Positions 10,147 through 18,716 of a stretch of 64,000 nucleotides of DNA are shown piece after piece (positions within the stretch are counted from its first letter, which is position 1; the number at the start of each line of letters is the position of its first letter). Location of the stretch: positions 248,001-312,000 of the forward strand of contig NZ_JAEQNE010000005.1 of assembly GCF_016722785.1 (NCBI RefSeq), read 5' to 3'. The notes under the pieces were generated by a model. That model saw nothing but the letters and a program-made list of their open reading frames with translations, had not been told where the DNA came from and did no database searches. Source of the stretch: Ramlibacter monticola. GTDB lineage: Bacteria; Pseudomonadota; Gammaproteobacteria; Burkholderiales; Burkholderiaceae_C. A program made the position numbers and the translations under genes.

Positions 10147-11277
10147 ATGGCCGCTCCTCTCGATGTCTGTATCCGCGGCGCGGGCATGGTGGGCCGCACG
10201 CTGGCCCTGCTGCTGGCGCGCGACCGCCTGCGCGTGGGGCTGGTCAACGGCGCCCCCGCCGCGACACCCCAGCGGGACAACCGCGCCTATGCGCTCAACG
10301 CCGCCGCGCGCGACCTGCTGCTGCGCCTGCGCGCCTGGCCGGACGAACAGCACGCCACCCCGGTCGCCGCCATGGACATCCGCGGCGACGACGGCGGGCG
10401 GGTCCGCTTCTCCGCCGGCGACGAGGGCGTGGAGGCCCTGGCCTGGATCGTCGACGTCGAGCCGCTGCTGGCCCGCCTGTACGAGGCGGTCCGCTTCCAG
10501 CCCCAGGTGGAACTGCTGCCCGCGCCGCAGCCGGCCGCGCTCACGGTCGTGTGCGAGGGCCGCGCCAGCGCCACCCGCGAGGAATTCGGCGTCCATTTCG
10601 AGGTCGCCTCCTATCCGCAGCGCGCCATCGCCGCCCGCCTGGACTGTGAAAAACCGCATGGCGGTGTGGCGCACCAGTGGTTCGAATCCGGCAACGTGCT
10701 GGCGCTGCTGCCGCTCGGCGGACCGCAGGGGAACTCGGTGGCCCTGGTGTGGTCTGTGCAGGAACCCCGTGCGGACGAGCTTCTGGGGATGACACCGGAC
10801 GATTTCGCCGCGCGGCTGTCGACCTGCTCGGGCCACGAGCTGGGGCGCATGACGCTCACCAGCGAGCGCACGGCGTGGCCGCTGCAGCGGGCGCAGGCCG
10901 ACCGCTGGTGCGGCCCGGGCTGGGTGCTGGCCGGGGATGCCGCGCACAACGTGCATCCGCTGGCCGGCCAGGGCCTGAACCTGGGGCTGGCGGACGCCGA
11001 GAAGCTCGCGCAGGTGCTGCACGAGCGCGAGTACTGGCGCTCCCTGGGCGACGCGAAGCTGCTGCGCCGCTACGAGCGGGCGCGCAAGATGGACGTGCTG
11101 GCCATGGCCTGGACGACGGACGGGCTGCAGCAATTGTTCGCGCAGCCGACGGAGCCCTGGGCCCTGCTGCGCAACTGGGGAATGCGGGGCTTCGACCACA
11201 GCGGGCCCGTGAAACGCTGGGTGGTGCGGCAGGCCATGGGCCGGGCCGGAAATCTCTTGAGAACGGGAAGAACATGA
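10147..11277 (+). CDS. FAD-dependent UbiH/UbiF/COQ6-family hydroxylase
   Basis: 376-residue flavin monooxygenase, most likely adding a ring hydroxyl during ubiquinone synthesis. The dinucleotide fold is at the N-terminus (CIRGAGMVGRTLALLLAR); the family motif GDAAHNVHPLAGQGLNLGLAD is near residue 260. Divergence from UbiH/UbiF of enterobacteria prevents choosing which position is hydroxylated. A TACAAT hexamer at 10133-10138 lies only nine bases before the ATG, so its mRNA leader may be very short. The stop overlaps the dsbC start as ATGA. Confidence 0.85.
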   Translation: MAAPLDVCIRGAGMVGRTLALLLARDRLRVGLVNGAPAATPQRDNRAYALNAAARDLLLRLRAWPDEQHATPVAAMDIRGDDGGRVRFSAGDEGVEALAWIVDVEPLLARLYEAVRFQPQVELLPAPQPAALTVVCEGRASATREEFGVHFEVASYPQRAIAARLDCEKPHGGVAHQWFESGNVLALLPLGGPQGNSVALVWSVQEPRADELLGMTPDDFAARLSTCSGHELGRMTLTSERTAWPLQRAQADRWCGPGWVLAGDAAHNVHPLAGQGLNLGLADAEKLAQVLHEREYWRSLGDAKLLRRYERARKMDVLAMAWTTDGLQQLFAQPTEPWALLRNWGMRGFDHSGPVKRWVVRQAMGRAGNLLRTGRT

Positions 11278-12050
11278 AACCGAATGCGATCCACGGCGTG
11301 CTGGCCGCCGTCCTGGCCACGCTGGCGCTCGTCGCCGGCGCCGCCGGGCCCAGCGACAAGGCCCCCACGGTGGCCAACGCCGCCCTCCAGGTCAGCAAGG
11401 AGCAGGACCAGTTGCTGCGCAAGAACCTGGCCGAGCGCCTGCCCAGCATCGGCAGGATCGACGAGATCAGCCGCACGCCCATGCCCGGCCTGTTCGAAGT
11501 CCGCATCGGCACCGACCTGTTCTACACGGACGCCGACGGCGCCTACCTGCTGCAGGGCCAGCTGATCGACACCAAGGCGCGCAAGAACCTCACCGAGGAG
11601 CGCCTGGACAAGCTGCTGGCGGTGGACTTCGACACGCTGCCCACGAAGGACGCCTTCGTGATGGTGCGCGGCAACGGCAAGCGCAAGCTGGCCGTGTTCG
11701 AGGACCCGAACTGCCCCTACTGCAAGAAGTTCGAGCGCGACCTGCAGAAGGTCGACAACGTCACGGTCTACATGTACCTGTACCCGATCCTCGGCCCGGA
11801 TTCGACCGACAAGTCGCGCAACATCTGGTGCGCGAAGGACAAGGCGAAGGCCTGGCAGGACTACATGCTGCGCAACGAGGCGCCGTCCAAGGCGGAGGCC
11901 GGCTGCGACCTGCAGGCGCTGAGCCGCAACATCGAATTCGGCAAGAAGCACAAGATCACGGGCACGCCGACGCTGATCTTCACCGACGGCACGCGGGTGC
12001 CGGGCGCGATCGGCACCGCCGACATCGAGAGGATGCTGGCGGCCAAGTGA
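11274..12050 (+). CDS. dsbC: Periplasmic thiol:disulfide isomerase DsbC
   Basis: 258 residues with an N-terminal signal (ends near AGAAG, ~25). The N-terminal dimerisation region contains DLFYTDADGAYLLQGQLIDT; the thioredoxin-fold domain has the active site DPNCPYCKKF (Cys 147 and 150) and the cis-proline loop GTPTLIF. It rearranges wrong disulfides in exported proteins. Translation is coupled to the upstream hydroxylase (ATGA) and to the downstream peptidase (GTGA). Confidence 0.95.
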   Translation: MKPNAIHGVLAAVLATLALVAGAAGPSDKAPTVANAALQVSKEQDQLLRKNLAERLPSIGRIDEISRTPMPGLFEVRIGTDLFYTDADGAYLLQGQLIDTKARKNLTEERLDKLLAVDFDTLPTKDAFVMVRGNGKRKLAVFEDPNCPYCKKFERDLQKVDNVTVYMYLYPILGPDSTDKSRNIWCAKDKAKAWQDYMLRNEAPSKAEAGCDLQALSRNIEFGKKHKITGTPTLIFTDGTRVPGAIGTADIERMLAAK

Positions 12051-13804
12051 TCGCAGCGCGCGCGGACGGCCCGCATTACCGGGTCGAGGCGGTGGATCCC
12101 GCCGCCCACCTGTTCCACGTCACGCTGACGGTGTCGCAGCCCCAGGCGGGGCAGCGGGTTTCGCTGCCGGCCTGGATCCCGGGGAGTTACCTGGTGCGCG
12201 AGTTCGCGCGCCACCTGCAGAAGGTCAGCGCGCGCCAGGACGGCAGGCCGGTGCCGGTGCAGCAGGTCGACAAGGCCAGCTGGCAGGTCGACTGCGTGCC
12301 CTCGATCCCGCTGGTCCTGAGCTACGAGGTCTACGCCTTCGACAACTCGGTGCGGGCGGCCTGGCTCGATACGCAGCGGGGCTTCTTCAACGGCACCAGC
12401 CTGTGCCTGCGCGTGCATGGCCAGGCGCAGGAGCCGCACCAGCTGGAGCTGGTGGCCCCGCGCGCCTACCCGCACTGGGAGGCGGCCACGGGCCTGGAGC
12501 CCCTGAAGACCGGCAAGCGCGGCTTCGGCACCTACGCGGCGGAGAACTACGACGAGCTGGTGGACTGCCCGGTGGAGCTCGGGCCCTTCTACAGCGCCGA
12601 GTTCCGCGCCTCCGGCGTGCCGCACCGCATCGTGATCGCCGGCGCCACCGAGTCCCTCGACGCCGAGCGCCTGGTGGCCGACACGCAGAAGATCTGCGAA
12701 GCCGAGATCCGCTTCTGGCACGAACGCCGGAAGCCGCCCTTCAAGAGCTACCTGTTCATGCTCAACGCGGTGGACGACGGCTACGGCGGCCTGGAACACC
12801 GCAACTCCACCGCCCTGATCTGCTCGCGCCGCGACCTGCCGCGCAAGGGCGAGGCGCGCACGGCCGAAGGCTACGTGACCTTGCTGGGGCTGATCAGCCA
12901 CGAGTACTTCCACACCTGGAACGTCAAGCGCCTGCGGCCGGCGGAGTTCGCGCACTACGAGTACAGCGGCGAGAACTACACCCAGCTGCTCTGGTTCTTC
13001 GAGGGCTTCACCAGCTACTACGACGACCTGTTCCTGCGCCGCGCCGGGCTGATCGACGACGCCACCTACCTGAAGCTGCTCACCAAGACCGCCAACCAGG
13101 TGTTGCAGACGCCGGGGCGCGAGGTGCAGTCCGTGGCGCAGGCGAGCTTCGATGCCTGGATCAAGTACTACCGGCAGGACGAGAACACGGCCAACGCCAC
13201 GGTCAGCTACTACACCAAGGGCTCGCTGGTGGCCCTGTGCTTCGACCTCACGCTGCGGCTGGAAGGGCACGCCAACCTCGACGAGGTCATGCGCGCCCTG
13301 TGGCAGCGCTGCAAGGCGGGGCCGATGGCGGAGGCCGACTTCGCCGCGGTGCTGAAGGAACTCGGCGGCCGCGCCTTCAACCGCGAGCTCGCCTCCTGGG
13401 TGCACGGCACGCGCGAGCTGCCGCTGCGCGAACTGCTGGAGCAGCACGGCATCACGGTGATGGAGGAGCCCGCGCCGATGCAGCAGCGCCTGGGCGTGCG
13501 CGTCGGCGAGTCGCAGGGCGCGGTCGTCCTGAAGAACGTGCTGCGCGGCGGCGCGGCGGAACAGGCCGGCTTCGCCGCCAACGACGAGTGGCTCGCGGTG
13601 GAAGTCGCGGGCACCGGCTGGCGCATGGGCAAGCTGGACGACCTCCTGCTGTACGCGGGCAGCCACCGCAAGGTGACCGCGATCGTCGCGCGCGACCGGC
13701 GGCTGCTGCGGCTGGACCTCACGATTCCGTCGGGCATCACCACCTGGCGGTTGGTGCTGCGCGATCCGGCGCAGGCGCAGGCGTGGTTCGGCCCCCAAAG
13801 CTGA
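12047..13804 (+). CDS. M61-family metallopeptidase with PDZ domain
   Basis: 585-residue glycyl-aminopeptidase-like enzyme. The zinc motif HEYFHTWNVKR is at 285-289 onwards, with the more distal FFEGFTSYYDDL supplying the third ligand. The last ~100 residues (RLGVRVGESQGAVVLKNVLRGGAAEQAGF) form a PDZ domain. No signal peptide is seen, so it is probably cytoplasmic. The start is taken as GTG at 12047, which overlaps the dsbC stop and gives the natural N-terminus VIAARADGPHYRVEAVDP; frames upstream lie inside dsbC. Confidence 0.88.
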   Translation: MIAARADGPHYRVEAVDPAAHLFHVTLTVSQPQAGQRVSLPAWIPGSYLVREFARHLQKVSARQDGRPVPVQQVDKASWQVDCVPSIPLVLSYEVYAFDNSVRAAWLDTQRGFFNGTSLCLRVHGQAQEPHQLELVAPRAYPHWEAATGLEPLKTGKRGFGTYAAENYDELVDCPVELGPFYSAEFRASGVPHRIVIAGATESLDAERLVADTQKICEAEIRFWHERRKPPFKSYLFMLNAVDDGYGGLEHRNSTALICSRRDLPRKGEARTAEGYVTLLGLISHEYFHTWNVKRLRPAEFAHYEYSGENYTQLLWFFEGFTSYYDDLFLRRAGLIDDATYLKLLTKTANQVLQTPGREVQSVAQASFDAWIKYYRQDENTANATVSYYTKGSLVALCFDLTLRLEGHANLDEVMRALWQRCKAGPMAEADFAAVLKELGGRAFNRELASWVHGTRELPLRELLEQHGITVMEEPAPMQQRLGVRVGESQGAVVLKNVLRGGAAEQAGFAANDEWLAVEVAGTGWRMGKLDDLLLYAGSHRKVTAIVARDRRLLRLDLTIPSGITTWRLVLRDPAQAQAWFGPQS

Positions 13805-14901
13805 AGCTGGCACTGCTCGCGGTGCTGGTCGTGCTGGGGCACTTCGCCTCGCTGGAGTGGCTCGCGCGCCAGGCCGATGCGCTCTCCGGCCTGACCTTGA
13901 TGACGCCGCCGATGTACACGCGCCTGCTGCAGCCGGCGGCCCCGTCGCCGGTGGTCGCCGCCGCGGCGCCGGTGGCGCCGGCGAAACCGCCCGCGCGGGC
14001 CGCGCCCAAGCCCAAGCCGCCGGCATCGAGCGCAAAGGAAGTAGAGGAGAAACCGCCGGAGCCCGTCGCGCAGGCCGAGCCCCCGCCCGAGCTGCCGCCC
14101 CCACCGGAGGAAGCCGTGGCGCAGGCGCCGGAGCCCGCCGCCTCCGAGCCCCTGGCCGCCGCCTCCGCGGCCCTGACGGCTGCATCGGAACCGGTCGCGG
14201 CCGCGAGCGCACCGGCCGGCGCTGCCAGTGCGCCCGCCACCGACACCGCGTCGCTGGACCAATGGCCCACCGACACCCGCCTCACCTACGAAGTGACCGG
14301 CGAGTACCGGGATCGCGTGCACGGCGAAGCGCACGTGCAGTGGCAGCGCGAGGGCAACCGCTACCAGGTGCGGCTGGACGTCACGATCCGCATCGTCGTG
14401 CCGATCACGCAGACGCTCACCAGCCAGGGCGAGGTCACGCCGGCCGGACTGCTTCCGCGCGCCTACGAGGAGCTGCGCACCGGCGGCAAGCGCCGCACCA
14501 CGCAATTCGGCGACGAGGTGGTGATCACGGAGAAAGGCACCCTGCCGCGCCCGCCGGGCGTGCAGGACACGGCCAGCCAGTTCGTCGAGCTGTCGCAGCG
14601 CTTCGCCACCGGCAAGGAGGTGCTGGCGGTCGGCCGCACGGTCAAGTTCTGGCTGGCGCGCCCGGGCGGCATGGACGAATGGACCTACGACGTGGCGGAA
14701 CGCGAGACGCTGCACCTGCCGCGGCTGGGCCCGGTCGAGACCTTCCACCTGAAGCCGCGCCCGATCGCGAACCCGCGGGGCAACATCACCGCCGAAATGT
14801 GGTTCGCGCCGAGCCTGCAGTACCTGCCGGCGAAGATCAGGGTGATCATGGGGACGGAAGCGTGGCTGGACCTGGTGGTGGACCAGATCGAGCAGCGCTA
14901 G
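13783..14901 (+). CDS. DUF3108 protein with proline/alanine-rich linker
   Basis: 372 residues, with a GTG start inside the end of the peptidase gene (22-base overlap). An N-terminal membrane anchor or signal (LKLALLAVLVVLGHFASLEW) is followed by a ~120-residue region rich in Pro, Ala and Glu reminiscent of TonB-type periplasm-spanning linkers. A C-terminal globular DUF3108 domain begins near TDTRLTYEVTGEYRDRVHGEA and ends AWLDLVVDQIEQR. Probably periplasmic and membrane-anchored; function unknown. The exact start is uncertain because of the overlap and lack of an ATG. Confidence 0.75.
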   Translation: MVRPPKLKLALLAVLVVLGHFASLEWLARQADALSGLTLMTPPMYTRLLQPAAPSPVVAAAAPVAPAKPPARAAPKPKPPASSAKEVEEKPPEPVAQAEPPPELPPPPEEAVAQAPEPAASEPLAAASAALTAASEPVAAASAPAGAASAPATDTASLDQWPTDTRLTYEVTGEYRDRVHGEAHVQWQREGNRYQVRLDVTIRIVVPITQTLTSQGEVTPAGLLPRAYEELRTGGKRRTTQFGDEVVITEKGTLPRPPGVQDTASQFVELSQRFATGKEVLAVGRTVKFWLARPGGMDEWTYDVAERETLHLPRLGPVETFHLKPRPIANPRGNITAEMWFAPSLQYLPAKIRVIMGTEAWLDLVVDQIEQR

Positions 14902-14902
14902 T

Positions 14903-15030
14903 AAACCAGGTACCGAACGCAGAGGGCGCAAAGGATTCGCAAAGGGCGCGGAAGGACATCCCCTCTTAAGGATTTTCTCCTGCGTCTTCTGCGAATCCTT
15001 TGCGCCCTCTGCGTTCGGCTGTCTGGTTTT
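14903..15030. repeat. Intergenic palindromic repeat, copy 2
   Basis: Same family as 919-1040: the left arm AAACCAGGTACCGAACGCAG and the right arm ending TGTCTGGTTTT are near-complements, and CAGAGGGCGCAAAGG and GCGCCCTCTGCGTTCGGCTGT are shared with copy 1. The centre differs. It again lies exactly between two convergent genes (DUF3108 and paaK), so a role in ending or insulating transcription is plausible. Confidence 0.8.
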
Positions 15031-15036
15031 GGTCTT

Positions 15037-16332
15037 CTACAGCCTCCGCTGATCCACCACCCGCTTCGCCTTCCCCATGCTCCGCTCGATGCCTCCCGAC
15101 GGCCGCACGTCGATGCGGGCCGTGGTGCCGATGTAGACCTTGATTTCGTGCGCCAGGCGGTCGGCGGCGGAGCGCACGTCGTCGTGTTCCGGCGGGAGGC
15201 CCGCGCCGGCTTCCACCGCCACCGTCAGGTGGTCCAGCGGGCCCTCGCGCGTGAGGATGCACTGGTAGTGCGGCGCCAGCACCGGCTGCTTCAGGATCAG
15301 CTCCTCGATCTGGGTCGGGAACACGTTGACGCCGCGCACGATCATCATGTCGTCGCTGCGGCCGGTGATCTTCTCCATGCGCCGCATCGTGCGCGCGGTG
15401 CCGGGCAGCAGGCGCGTGAGGTCGCGCGTGCGGTAGCGGATGACCGGGAGCGCCTCCTTGGTGAGCGTGGTGAACACCAGCTCGCCGAACTCGCCGTCCG
15501 GCAGCGGCTCGCCCGTCTCGGGATCGACGATCTCGGGGTAGAAGTGGTCCTCCCAGATCGTCGGGCCGTCCTTGGTCTCGACGCACTCGTTGGCCACGCC
15601 CGGGCCGATCACCTCCGACAGGCCGTAGATGTCGACGGCGTCGATGGCCAGCCGCTGCTGGATCTTCTGCCGCATGTCGTTGGTCCAGGGCTCGGCGCCG
15701 AAGATGCCCAGGCGCAGGCTGCACTCGCGCGGGTCCAGCCCCTGGCGCTCGAATTCGTCGGCGATCGCCAGCGCGTAGCTGGGCGTCACCATGATGATGT
15801 CGGGCCGGAAGTCGTGAATGAGCTGCACCTGGCGCTCGGTCTGGCCGCCGCCGAAGGGCACCACCGTGAGCCCCAGCTTCTCGGCGCCGTAGTGCGCGCC
15901 CAGCCCGCCGGTGAACAGGCCGTATCCGTAGCTCACGTGCACCAGCTCGCCCGGGCGCGCGCCGGCCGCCCGGATGCTGCGGGCCATCACGTGCGACCAC
16001 ATCTCGATGTCGTTGTGCGTGTAACCCACCACCGTGGGCTTGCCGGTGGTGCCGCTGGAGGCGTGGATGCGCACGCAGCGCTCGCGCGGCACCGCGAACA
16101 TGCCGAAGGGATAGTTCTCGCGCAGGTCCGCCTTGGTGGTGAAGGGGAACCGGCGCAGGTCCGCCAGGCTCTTCAGGTCGTCCGGATGCACGCCGGCGGA
16201 GTCGAACTTGCGCCGGTAGGCGGGCGCGTTCCGGTAGGCGTGCTGCAGGGAGGACTTCAGCCGCTTGAACTGCAGCGAGCGCAGTTCGTCGACGCTGGCC
16301 TTCTCGATCGGTTCGAGCGGAAATGAAGCCAT
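15037..16332 (-). CDS. paaK: Phenylacetate-CoA ligase (copy 1)
   Basis: 431 residues, the usual PaaK length. Activates phenylacetate with ATP and CoA to phenylacetyl-CoA, the first step of the aerobic hybrid pathway. The AMP-binding P-loop is HASSGTTGKPTVVGY, followed by YGLFTGGLGAHYGAEK, DIYGLSEVIGPGVA and the C-terminal GRSDDMMIVRGVNVFPTQIEE. GGAGGGAAC precedes the ATG. It lies in a minus-strand run paaG-paaI-paaK with 7- and ~10-base gaps. A second, clearly related copy occurs at 25102; which one is the main catabolic ligase cannot be told from sequence. Confidence 0.95.
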   Translation of the reverse strand: MASFPLEPIEKASVDELRSLQFKRLKSSLQHAYRNAPAYRRKFDSAGVHPDDLKSLADLRRFPFTTKADLRENYPFGMFAVPRERCVRIHASSGTTGKPTVVGYTHNDIEMWSHVMARSIRAAGARPGELVHVSYGYGLFTGGLGAHYGAEKLGLTVVPFGGGQTERQVQLIHDFRPDIIMVTPSYALAIADEFERQGLDPRECSLRLGIFGAEPWTNDMRQKIQQRLAIDAVDIYGLSEVIGPGVANECVETKDGPTIWEDHFYPEIVDPETGEPLPDGEFGELVFTTLTKEALPVIRYRTRDLTRLLPGTARTMRRMEKITGRSDDMMIVRGVNVFPTQIEELILKQPVLAPHYQCILTREGPLDHLTVAVEAGAGLPPEHDDVRSAADRLAHEIKVYIGTTARIDVRPSGGIERSMGKAKRVVDQRRL

Positions 16333-16342
16333 GTTCCCTCCG

Positions 16343-16780
16343 TCAGGTCCCCTCCGGGATCACCGTTCCCTGGATGCTCGTGCTCTTGCCCCGGAACACC
16401 GCGATCACCTCGCCGCGCTGGTTGCTCACGCGCATGTCGTAGATGCCGTGGCGACCCTGCAGGACCTGCTCCACGCCCTCGCAGGTGAGCACGTCGCCCA
16501 GGTGCGCGGGCTTGAGGAACTCGATGCTGCAGCCGGCGGCCACCGTCACCTTGTTGTGGCTGTTGCAGGCGTAGGCGAAGGTGGAATCGGCCAGCGTGAA
16601 GATCAGGCCGCCATGGCAGATCTTGTGGCCGTTGAGCATGGGCTCGCGCACCGTCATGCGCATGCGCGCCCGGCCGGGCTCGCAGGCGAGCAGCTCCATC
16701 TGCAGGAAATCCTTGGTGGCCGTATCGACGGCGAACATGGCCTCGCCCACGCGGGCGGCCAGGGCGGCGGGAGTCAGCAT
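16343..16780 (-). CDS. paaI: Hydroxyphenylacetyl-CoA thioesterase PaaI
   Basis: 145-residue hot-dog-fold thioesterase. The catalytic block NGHKICHGGLIFTLADSTFAYACNS (with the Asp of TLADS) and the CoA-side stretch TVAAGCSIEFLKPAHLGDVL are typical. In the phenylacetate pathway PaaI hydrolyses dead-end ring-hydroxylated CoA esters and so rescues CoA. It is placed between paaG and paaK in a compact operon. An ATG at 16780 is the only good start. Confidence 0.93.
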   Translation of the reverse strand: MLTPAALAARVGEAMFAVDTATKDFLQMELLACEPGRARMRMTVREPMLNGHKICHGGLIFTLADSTFAYACNSHNKVTVAAGCSIEFLKPAHLGDVLTCEGVEQVLQGRHGIYDMRVSNQRGEVIAVFRGKSTSIQGTVIPEGT

Positions 16781-16786
16781 CTTTCT

Positions 16787-17590
16787 CTATTCACCTTTGA
16801 ACTGGGCGGGTCGTTTTTCGAGGAAGGCGGTGACGCCTTCGAGGTAATCGTGCGTGCGGCCGAGGGCCGACTGCGTGTCGCGTTCCAGATCGAGCTGCCG
16901 GTCCAGTTCGTTGCTGGCGGCCGCGCGCAGCAGCTTGCGCGTCTGCACCAGCGCCGCGGTGGGCATCGTGGCCAGGCGCTCCGCCAGCTTCATGGCGGCC
17001 TCGACGCAGTCCTGGCCCTCGGGCGCAACGTCCCAGATCATTCCCCATTCCTTCGCGTCCTGGGCCCCCACCTTGTCGCCCAGCATCGCGCAGCCCATGG
17101 CGCGCGCCAGCCCCAGCTTCTTCACCAGGAACCAGGAGCCGCCGGCGTCGGGAATCAGGCCGATCCGGCTGAAGGCCTGGATGAACACCGCGGACGAGGC
17201 CGCCACGGCGAGGTCGCAGGTCATGGCCAGCGAGGCGCCCGCGCCGGCCGCCACGCCGTTGACGGCGGCGATGGTCGGCACGCGCAGCTCCATCAGCTTG
17301 CGCACGGTGGGGTTGAACAGCTTGTCGATGACCGGCCCGGGGTCGGCCCGCTCCACGCGGTTCGGTCCGGGGCTGACGTCGAACTCCGCGAGGTCGGCGC
17401 CGGCGCAGAAGCCGCGGCCTGCCCCCGTGATCACCGCGGCGCGGATGCCCTTGTCGCCGGCGATGCGATCGAGCGCGGCGCGCAGTTCCTCGTGCATCTG
17501 GCGCGTGAAGCTGTTGAGCGCCTGCGGGCGGTTCAGGGTGACGAGGGCGACGCTGGCGCGCGCCTCGAACAGGACGGTGGCTTCGCTCAT
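16787..17590 (-). CDS. paaG: PaaG-type crotonase, 2-(1,2-epoxy-1,2-dihydrophenyl)acetyl-CoA isomerase (copy 1)
   Basis: 267-residue enoyl-CoA hydratase/isomerase family member. Shows ITGAGRGFCAGADLAEF and AAVNGVAAGAGASLAMTCDLA (oxyanion hole), IGLIPDAGGSWFLVKKLG with an Asp at the isomerase position, and the PaaG-like end YLEGVTAFLEKRPAQFKGE. It converts the ring epoxide into the oxepin-CoA. First gene of the left-running paa unit, divergent from the hydratase at 17690. A second PaaG-like gene exists at 24257. Confidence 0.88.
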   Translation of the reverse strand: MSEATVLFEARASVALVTLNRPQALNSFTRQMHEELRAALDRIAGDKGIRAAVITGAGRGFCAGADLAEFDVSPGPNRVERADPGPVIDKLFNPTVRKLMELRVPTIAAVNGVAAGAGASLAMTCDLAVAASSAVFIQAFSRIGLIPDAGGSWFLVKKLGLARAMGCAMLGDKVGAQDAKEWGMIWDVAPEGQDCVEAAMKLAERLATMPTAALVQTRKLLRAAASNELDRQLDLERDTQSALGRTHDYLEGVTAFLEKRPAQFKGE

Positions 17591-17689
17591 GGGGTCTCCT
17601 TCCCGGCGCCCGAATCTAGCATCCGGCCGGCGCGCGGCCGGAGCACGGTTTCCCTTGGTTATAGTTGCGCGCAACGTGAGGAGATCGCG

Positions 17690-18469
17690 ATGGCCTACGA
17701 AATGATCGAAGTACGCACCGAAGCGGGCAAGGTGGGCGTGATCACGCTGAACCGCCCCAAGCAGCTCAATGCCCTGAACAACCAGCTGATGGACGAGCTC
17801 GGCGCCGCGCTGAAGTCCTTCGACGCCGACGACGCGATCGGCTGTATGGTGATCACCGGCAGCGAGAAGGCCTTCGCCGCCGGCGCCGACATCGCCGCGA
17901 TGGCCAAGTACGGTTTCGCCGACGTCTACGGCGGCGACTACATCACGCGCAACTGGGAGACGATCCGCAGCATCCGCAAGCCGGTGATCGCCGCCGTGAG
18001 CGGCTTCGCCCTGGGCGGCGGCTGCGAGCTCGCGATGATGTGCGACTTCATCATCGCGGCGGACAACGCGAAGTTCGGCCAGCCCGAGATCAAGCTCGGG
18101 ATCATCCCCGGCGCCGGCGGCACGCAGCGCCTGCCGCGCGCGCTCGGCAAGGCCAAGGCCATGGACATGGTGCTGACCGGCCGCATGATGGACGCCGCCG
18201 AGGCGGAGCGCTCCGGCCTGGTCAGCCGCGTCGTGGCGCTGGACAAGCTGATGGAGGAAGTCCTCGGGGCCGCGCTGCAAATCTGCGAATACTCGCGCCT
18301 GGCGGTGTACGCGGCCAAGGAATCGGTGAACCGCTCCTACGAGGGCGGCCTCGCCGACGGCGTGATGTTCGAGCGGCGCATGTTCCACGCCCTGTTCGCC
18401 ACCGAGGACCAAAAGGAAGGCATGGACGCCTTCGTGAACAAGCGCAAGGCGCAGTTCAGGAACCGCTGA
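17690..18469 (+). CDS. Enoyl-CoA hydratase (crotonase; PaaF-like)
   Basis: 259 residues. TGSEKAFAAGADIAAMA and AVSGFALGGGCELAMMCD are the oxyanion and catalytic blocks; GQPEIKLGIIPGAGGTQRLPRALG carries the second catalytic Glu of true hydratases, unlike the two PaaG proteins here. The ending EDQKEGMDAFVNKRKAQFRNR is standard. It could hydrate the 2,3-dehydroadipyl-CoA intermediate (PaaF) or act in general beta-oxidation. GTGAGGAGATCGCG before the ATG is a good ribosome site. A 12-bp palindrome, GTTGCGCGCAAC, lies at 17664-17675 in its upstream region. Confidence 0.88.
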   Translation: MAYEMIEVRTEAGKVGVITLNRPKQLNALNNQLMDELGAALKSFDADDAIGCMVITGSEKAFAAGADIAAMAKYGFADVYGGDYITRNWETIRSIRKPVIAAVSGFALGGGCELAMMCDFIIAADNAKFGQPEIKLGIIPGAGGTQRLPRALGKAKAMDMVLTGRMMDAAEAERSGLVSRVVALDKLMEEVLGAALQICEYSRLAVYAAKESVNRSYEGGLADGVMFERRMFHALFATEDQKEGMDAFVNKRKAQFRNR

Positions 18470-18504
18470 GGCCCGGTGCTCGGCAGAGGGGCTCCGGAAT
18501 CCTC

Positions 18505-18510
18505 TATAAT
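18505..18510 (+). promoter_or_regulatory. -10 hexamer of the tRNA promoter
   Basis: A perfect TATAAT lies 11 bases before the mature tRNA 5' end, as expected for a stable RNA promoter. No strong -35 match was seen at the usual spacing. Confidence 0.6.
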
Positions 18511-18521
18511 CTCTTTCCTTT

Positions 18522-18598
<77 letters not shown>

Positions 18599-18716
18599 GA
18601 ACGCACGAAGCCTTGCCGGTCCACGACCTGCAAGGCTTCTCCGCTTGGGCCGGGCACGGCGCCGCGGCGCCATCTCGGCCGGAGCACAATGCCTGCCTGT
18701 GCCTGGCACCCCCCCC